From Clytia hemisphaerica (Eukaryota > Cnidaria > Hydrozoa > Leptothecata > Clytiidae): DNA of 64,000 bases. The stretch spans positions 620,001 through 684,000 of the forward strand of contig CACVBU010000351.1 of assembly GCA_902728285.1 (NCBI GenBank). The letters are read 5' to 3'. Every line of letters starts with the position of its first letter. Positions within the stretch are counted from its first letter, which is position 1. The notes below the pieces were generated by a model, which was not told the origin of the DNA, did no database searches, and worked only from the letters and a program-made list of their open reading frames with translations. A program made the position numbers and the translations under genes. Shown piece by piece: positions 57,482 to 64,000 of this stretch.

Positions 57482-58779
57482 ATGCGACCACCTTCAAATA
57501 CATTTGAGAATTGTGTTGCAGTACCATTAACCTTTTATCGCTACCAACAACCAAACGAAGATATGTCTTTATACACAACAAACGAAGAAGTCGAATCTAT
57601 CATACACAAATCATCAACCCTACGCAACCGTAAACGAAGAAAACTTACACCAACCAAAAAGAAATGTGTTCCAATATGGCGGCCATACCTTAACGAGAAT
57701 AACAACACAGATTCGACGATAACAAACGCTCACATCATTAACAGCCCACCGAAACTCAAACGCTATTACGACCAATCACCGCCAAGTTTCATATTCCGAC
57801 CCGTCGATATCCCGATACTAGAATGCACCTCCGTCACTGAAAAACACGACGACTACGACCGACGGACACCAGAGTTGGTCAAAATGCGACTTTCGCCGGA
57901 TTGTTGGTCCCGTTACTCTTTTTCTCCGTCAAGTTCGTCTGTTGGGTCTATTGATGACGTCACAGTGTCCCCTAAACTGAAACATAACCGAAATGGTAAG
58001 CATAGTTATTCTTTTTTTCGATTTTGTCGGATAGGCTCTATTTTGATCATTTCTTGTCTTACTTTCCGTTTTCAATCACCACTTAAAAAAGCGATTCGGA
58101 AGTCAACATTCATCCTTTCGGAAAATCAAGGGACTGGAATTTGAAAGTTTCGCTCTTTTTTGACGTTTTTTTAACTAATTTTCTAAATTTGGTCCAAATT
58201 ACGAGAATTTATGTCCCTGTAAGTAGGACTTTTAGACCCTGTTAGCGTTGTTTTTTATGGTTTTTCTACCCTTGAATATAAAAAAAAGAACTTTGTCTTG
58301 CACAGACTGGACATGTCTGACAGTATCCCCAGGGTGTATAGATGGTGATGTGACGGACACAGTCGCTTATTATCGGCAATTAAATTAAAGATATTTGATT
58401 TTCTGTTTTTTATTCAGGTTCACTCAAGCGTAACGAGCCATATCACGGATGCGCATCCAACCCTCGATTAAAACGTTCGAAATTTAACGAAGAACAATTA
58501 ATTACCCTTAATGACATGTTTTATAAAAAGACTTATCTCTCATTACAAGAAAGACATGATTTGGCTGCCAAACTTCAACTTAGTGAAGAACAAGTGAAAA
58601 ATTGGTTTCAAAACAAACGCATGAAAACGAAAAGAGATTATATCCACGCTGTTGATAAAGGCCTTGTTATCCCGCTTGAAAACCCAGGGTTACCTAAATT
58701 TTCAAGAATGCCTTCCAATTATTTTATCTCGATGCCGGTTTCGCCTGTTAAAGGACCGATACCTAAATACCAATGTTGA
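57482..58779 (+). CDS. Homeobox gene, ANTP-like homeodomain protein (two exons, 291 aa)
   Basis: Exon 1 is 57482-57995 and exon 2 is 58418-58779 (GT at 57996, AG at 58416-58417, phase 1). The ATG follows an in-frame TGA six bases upstream, which fixes the ORF limit. Residues 1-171 are low-complexity and Ser/Pro/Lys-rich with a basic patch (RNRKRRKLTP). Exon 2 carries the homeodomain, starting near NPRLKRSKFNEEQL. It has F8, L16, F20, Y25-L26-S27, and recognition helix SEEQVKNWFQNKRMKTKR with W48, F49, Q50, N51, R53. Position 17 is Asn and 52 is Lys in place of the frequent Glu17/Arg52 pair. Q50 with YLS and WFQN-RMK fits the ANTP class (NK/BarX/BSX-like), but the family cannot be fixed by eye. 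It is a DNA-binding nuclear transcription factor by family. An AATAAA lies at 58956. Confidence 0.88.
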
Positions 58780-58955
58780 ATTGAGAGTGAACGGATAAAT
58801 AGTAATTAAAAACGATAATGTATGTGACGTGGTTTCACTCTCGAAATTAAAAATTTGTGTATCATAACGAATAATTTATTGTATTGTATTATCAAATTTT
58901 GTAACATATTCCAAATTTTTTTATAATTCCTCATAAAAACGATAATTCTCGAATG

Positions 58956-58961
58956 AATAAA
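58956..58961 (+). terminator. Polyadenylation signal of the homeobox gene
   Basis: AATAAA lies 177 bases after the stop codon in an AT-rich 3' region with no other candidate closer than this apart from AATTAAA-like variants. Confidence 0.5.
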
Positions 58962-59074
58962 AATTTCTAAAAATCAAATTTTCTATCTGTGCTTTTCTCC
59001 TCTCTAACATCTCTCACATTTTTTATTTTTTTGGATTTTCTGGCTTTTTTCCCTTCTTCAATATTCTACTTTAA

Positions 59075-59344
59075 GGGCAAAAACTTTCGCGTTTTTCGCG
59101 ATTTTGATCCTTTTCCAATTCAATTAAGAAATTAAACCTGAAAAATGCGAAAGTTTTTTTTTCGCGAAAAAATAAACTTTCCTACTCAGTTTTGCACTGT
59201 TTGCTAAATTTTTGCGTGTTTTATGAGTTTTTGTTACCAAAAAAGGTAAATCTTATATGAAATCGCGAAAGTTTTATCTGCGAAATGTCGGTTGAAACCA
59301 TAATTCGCTGAATTTCGCGACTTTTTGACTTCTGCCCGATGCCC
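59075..59344. mobile_element. TTAA-flanked element downstream of the homeobox gene (270 bp)
   Basis: TTAA at 59071-59074 and 59345-59348 border GGGCA and TGCCC ends. The interior repeats TTTCGCGATTTT and CTTTCGCG in both orientations. Terminal repeats are short, so this is less sure than 53248-53958. Confidence 0.55.
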
Positions 59345-59849
59345 TTAAAGTGATCTTATTTTGTTCTTATTGTTCGTATAGAACATGCGTGGAATCATAA
59401 ATTCCCGTTTCCACGTTCATTGGGCCGCCGTCAATTGAGCGACGGTTTATTTAAAAAATCAACTAGTACTACATATTTTAAGCTGTTACAGATTGGTAAA
59501 ATTAATTTTCGTCGGTCAATTTCAAAATCCTGCTTTTCCAGATTTAAGGGTCTTGTAGTAAGGGTCAGAGAACATTTGTTTGTAAATGCAACGTCCCTCA
59601 ATAGAGATTCTTTTTTGTGGGTTATTTTTTCTGAAAAAAAATGCAAGAGGGCAGAAAAACCTTAAGAAAAAGGTCAGGAAAATTCAGTGTATTTTTGTAA
59701 AACTCGTCTGGGAATCCCTTTCCAGAAGGCCTTGAACTTAGTTTTTTTTTTCAATCAAGACACCCCTCTTATCCCAAAATATGTTCTTTCTGGACAGAAC
59801 AATGAGGAGTTTTTTCAAAAAATCACAATGAACAGCACCACCAGTACAT

Positions 59850-60104
59850 CATAGTCATTATAAAAAACCCCGGTCTGGCAATGTATTTTTTTCGCTTTTT
59901 GTTCAATTTTCTTTTGTTACAAATAAAAGACAAGTTGCGATTTGCATACTTTTTGATCACGTTACCAAATTCTCCTCTTGGGATTGGTTTATTTTCTAAT
60001 CACATGATCAAAAAGTTTGCAAAATAAATCGATTTTGGTACGTTAGCTTTTAACAATAAAAAGAGACAAAAGCCTTCCAGACCAGTGTTTTTGTAATGAC
60101 TATG
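59850..60104. mobile_element. MITE family G, third copy
   Basis: Ends CATAGTCATTATAAAAAACC and GTAATGACTATG, flanked by GTACAT (59844-59849 and 60105-60110), a 6-bp or slightly longer target duplication. Lies downstream of the homeobox gene. Confidence 0.75.
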
Positions 60105-60765
60105 GTACATCAGTCTAATGTTTATTTCAGCTTTTTCTGAAGAGCACGATAATTAGCTTCGCTAAAAAATCGGAATCATGCCGGGGGATACCCTTTTCAG
60201 CTTTTTTTAAGGGAAAAAGGGTACAATGACAATCCTGTAAAAGGTATGTGGTATCCGATATAGCGTTGGATGGTGAATGAAAATCAACAAATTTTTATGT
60301 CGTTTAGAATGTCTTTCTTGAATAGGACCAGATGGGCTAATATTTTGAGGGTGGGCTTATTTTATGACTAGAAGGTTTGTTTTGGTGTTTGCAAGCTGTT
60401 CTTAAGCGGTGCACTTGTGAAAAAGGTTGGATATTCATAATTTCTTAATTGACTATAGTTTAAAATTTCGCGCGAAAGTTCAAATTGTTTGGTTGGTACA
60501 GATTAACTTTACCCTCTGAAAAATTGGTTGAAAATTATCCAAACAATGCGATGACGTCACTTTAATTACATTTGTAACATAAAGTGTTATTCCCTTTGGA
60601 AATTTGTTTCCCTGGCCTGAGAATGACGAAATGACTTGTTTTGGTTGTTTTTCATGTCAATCGTTTGGTTACGTCATTAAAGATGCGGGAGACCCGCATC
60701 GTCTGTTTTCCGTAATACGGAAGGAGTACCGTTAAAAATAGCGAATCTTCAACCAAATCTCTTAA

Positions 60766-63700
60766 CCCTTAGAAGCCAGAATACGTATATATACGTTTTG
60801 AAAAGGCCATTTTACCGATACACAGTCTTTTGGTCATAACTCCTGACCCCTTGAGATTCAGAGAAAAAAAATCAGCTTTTTTTGTAGCTGAGAGAAAGAG
60901 CTTTCCAACGGGACCAAAGTTGATATCTGAATCGTTTGTCCTGGTCGAGAAATTGCCTTTGAAAGAAAAAATTTCCAGAAAAAAATGATGAAATTTTTGG
61001 CCTTTTTTAAAAAAGTAAGCGGCTTTGAAAGGTTAAGAGCCAGTTTTTTTAAGAGCGGGGCAGGTCCAATAGTTTGAAACTTAGATTTTTTTCATTTTTT
61101 GATATGTTGTTAAGTACAATGAACTGAGTAAAATTCCAAAATATTTTGGTCTGAAAATCCATAATGGCGGATTTATGCCAATTTGAAGTTTTTGACATTT
61201 TTGGGCATTGCACTTAAAAAGTTTTTTGATATGGAACCATGCTTTCTCAAATCAAAATGAGGAATTGATTTTGGGTGATTCTGAAACTATGGCCAGTAAA
61301 CTATACAATTTTCCAAAAAAATCAAAATTTTCAAAATGGTAGCTGGAGTTATGACGTCACAAAAACACTACAAATTTGATTTTAAGGGTATTTTAGAGCC
61401 ATCTGACCTGTCCCAGGGGAGTTTCTTCTTCTTCTTACTGCTCAAAATAATATTTTCTGGTAGTTTAGTCCCTGGTCTATCCATTTGAAGTGATTGCAAT
61501 AAAAAATTCAAAAATTCCGGCCCTACTGGCCCCTAGAGGCCCGAAAAGCCAATAAGGTCTCAAAAAAGTACCAACTTTAGCCCAATTTTCCTAGAAATCC
61601 CAACATTGTCTGGCCTCCAACTCTTCTGTTCCTGAAAGACAACCGCCTGGTCTCTTAGGATCAAAAGAGAAACCTATGTGACCTCCTACCATTAATTTTT
61701 TTATCTGATGATTAAAAAAAATTTTTCTTAACATCGCTCGCTCGAAAAATGACTAAAATTCGGGATATTTTGGCCCATTGGCAAACTTCAAAGGGGTCTA
61801 GGGCACTGAATTTGTTATAATATAAGGGCTATGATGAATCTTTTATATAAAAACAATGAAACTAGGTGAAAAAAGTTGTCAAATGATTTTTTGAGTTTTT
61901 TGGGCCAAAAAGGCTTTTTTTTTTCAATTTTTTGACTAGAGCTGAGGTCATTCTATTCCAGCCAGTAATTGGCAGTTAAAAGTAAATTTTATCTGAAAAT
62001 CATCATATTCCTCTCATTCCTCATCACATTCCAGAAAGGTTTCTAGGAAAATCAAATATGGTACTCTTCGAAAGCTTATAGAGGCTGAATTTTCACTCAA
62101 GGCGGCTTCAAATTCCCCTGACCCCCTTTTCCCCTGACCTTATTTTGTAAATTGAGTTAAAAGTACATTTTTTGGCTGAAATTTTTGCCCAAAATGAGTA
62201 CCCATTGCTACTTGATTCTTGATTTTGTGAAAGCATCCTAGACAGTTTCAAGAATTTATCAAAAGTTGGAACCTTTTCTTTTCTTTTAAAGATTAGGGCT
62301 AGCTCAAAGTCAGTTTTAACTCTAGAATCCTAAAAATCTTGACAATGTTGCTCAAAACAACAATTTTTGCTCAAGATTGAACAGAAAATGAGCCCACTCA
62401 GATAATAAAATCATGGTTTTTGGAAAGTTTCATGGGGATAGTACAAACATTCATCGAGATCTTTACCTCCTGATCTACCATTTAAGGATCAAGTCTGTCA
62501 AAATGTTCTTCTAACCTAAACTCTCAAATCTTTAAAGGTGGACTTTAACCAACCCCATAACACAACACAATTTTGCTATCAGCCTGTTTTGCTCTTAAAT
62601 GCAGTTAATGAGCCCAAAGTTCAAATTATCCAAAGAGAAGGAAAGGTTTAGGAATATTTTGGACTTTTGGACTTATCTCTAAGTATTTGAGGGCAGAGAG
62701 GTTGATGGCAAAATTGTTTTATGGGGTTGGTAAAGTTCACCTTTTAAGATTTGAGAGTTTAGAAGCACATTTTGACAGACTTGATCCTTAAATGGTAGAT
62801 CAGGAGGTAAAGATCTTGATGAATGTTTGTACTATCCCCATGAAACTTTCCAAAAACCAAGATTTTATTATCTGAGTGGGCTCATTTTCTGTTCAATCTT
62901 GAGCAAAAATTGTTGTTTTGAGCAACATTGTCAAGATTTTTAGGATTTCAGAGTTAAAACTGACTTTGAGCTAGCCCTAATCTTTAAAAGAAAAGAAAAG
63001 GTTCCAACTTTTGATAAATTCTTGAACTATCTATAGGATGCTTTCACAAATCAAGAATCAAGTAGCAATGGGTACCTTTTTTGGGCAAAAAATTTCAGGC
63101 CAAAAATGTACTTTTAACTCAATTTTACAAAATTAAGGGGGTCAGGGGAGTTTGAAGCCGCCTTTGAGTGAAAATTCAGCCTCTATAAGCTTTCGAAGAG
63201 TACCATATTTGATTTTCCTAGAAACCTTTCTGGAATGTGATGAGGAATCATGATTTTCAGATAAAATTTACTTTTTAACTGCCAATTACTGGCTGCAATA
63301 GAATGACCTCAGCTCTAGTCAAAAAATTGAAAAAAAAACCTTTTTTGGCCCAAAAATCACATTTGACAACTTTTTTTTCACCTAGTTTCATTGTTTTTAT
63401 ATAAAATATTCATCATAGCCCTTATATTATAACAAATTCAGTGACCTAGACCCCTTTGAAGTTTGCCAATGTGCCAAAATAACCCGAATTTTAGTCATTT
63501 TTCGAGCGATGTTAAGAAAATTTTTAAATCAAGATAAAAAATTAATGGTAGGAGGTCACATAGGTTTCTCTTTTGATCCTAAGAGACCAGGCGGTTGTCT
63601 TTCAGGAACAGAAGAGTTGGAGGTCAGACAATGTTGGGATTTCTAGGAAAATTGGGCTAAAGTTGTTACTTTTTTGAGACCTTATTGGCTTTTCGGGCCT

Positions 63701-64000
63701 CTAGGGGCCAGTAGGGCCGGAATTTTTTATTGCAATCACTTCAAATGGATAGACCAGGGACTAAACTACCAGAAAATATTATTTTGAGCAGTAAGAAACT
63801 CCCCTGGGACAGGTCAGATGGCTCTTAAAATACCCCTAAAATCAAATTTGTAGTGTTTTTTGTGACGTCAGAACTCCAGCTACCATTTTGAAATTTTGAT
63901 TTTTTTTGGAAAATTGTATAGTTTACTGGCCATAGTTTCAGAATCACCCAAAATCAATTCCTCATTTTGATTTGAGAAAGCATGGTTCTATATCAAAAAA
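60766..64000. mobile_element. Giant foldback element, right end beyond the window
   Basis: 61224-62586 is repeated in inverted orientation at 62695-64000 with high similarity, around a 108-bp spacer. For example GATCTACCATTTAAGGATCA near 62471 and its reverse complement near 62787. At 60762 there is TTAA followed by CCCTTAGAAGCCAG and a palindromic ATACGTATATATACGT, a plausible piggyBac-type terminus. If symmetric, each arm would be about 1.8 kb and the element would end near 64.5 kb. No ORF of note lies within it. Confidence 0.75.

Overview
This is an AT-rich window of animal nuclear DNA. It has short exons with GT-AG introns, AATAAA-type polyadenylation signals, tRNA-derived SINE-like units and very many short inverted-repeat transposons. 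The gene set (a ciliary KATNIP orthologue, a homeodomain protein and TRAF-like RING proteins) points to a metazoan, probably an invertebrate. The sequence alone does not give the species.

Layout. (1) A KATNIP (KIAA0556, katanin-interacting protein) orthologue runs on the + strand from before base 1 to about 52.28 kb. I could join 26 exons (about 1,055 codons) with every splice phase consistent. Thirteen exons lie in 1-8044 and thirteen in 44573-52282, separated by one giant 36.5-kb intron (8045-44572). (2) The giant intron holds a direct tandem duplication: copy 1 is about 9217-22953 and copy 2 about 22968-44280. Each copy carries one multi-exon gene on the opposite (-) strand. The gene encodes an unusual protein: RING finger, TRAF-type zinc fingers, coiled coil, Pro-rich linker, then ankyrin repeats. 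Copy 1 is 11141-19692 and copy 2 is 25056-40150. Copy 2 is longer because it has gained about ten insertions, most of which can be bounded to the base by comparison with copy 1. (3) 52.3-57.5 kb is intergenic and transposon-rich, including a 711-bp TTAA-flanked element that carries a 66-codon ORF. (4) A two-exon ANTP-like homeobox gene lies at 57482-58779 (+). (5) From 60766 to beyond the window end there is a giant foldback (long inverted repeat) element starting at a TTAA.

The duplicated pair is the most interesting content. The RING and TRAF-type fingers suggest a ubiquitin ligase or signalling adaptor, the coiled coil suggests oligomerisation, and the ankyrin repeats suggest a target-binding end. 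The two copies differ by about 30 residues in the ankyrin exon, yet reading frame is preserved through compensating whole-codon indels. The coiled-coil exon of copy 2 contains a heptad-repeat expansion into which a 4-bp duplication has been amplified four times, rotating the frame. The window also serves as a natural catalogue of non-autonomous DNA transposon families, because filled and empty sites can be read side by side in the two copies.
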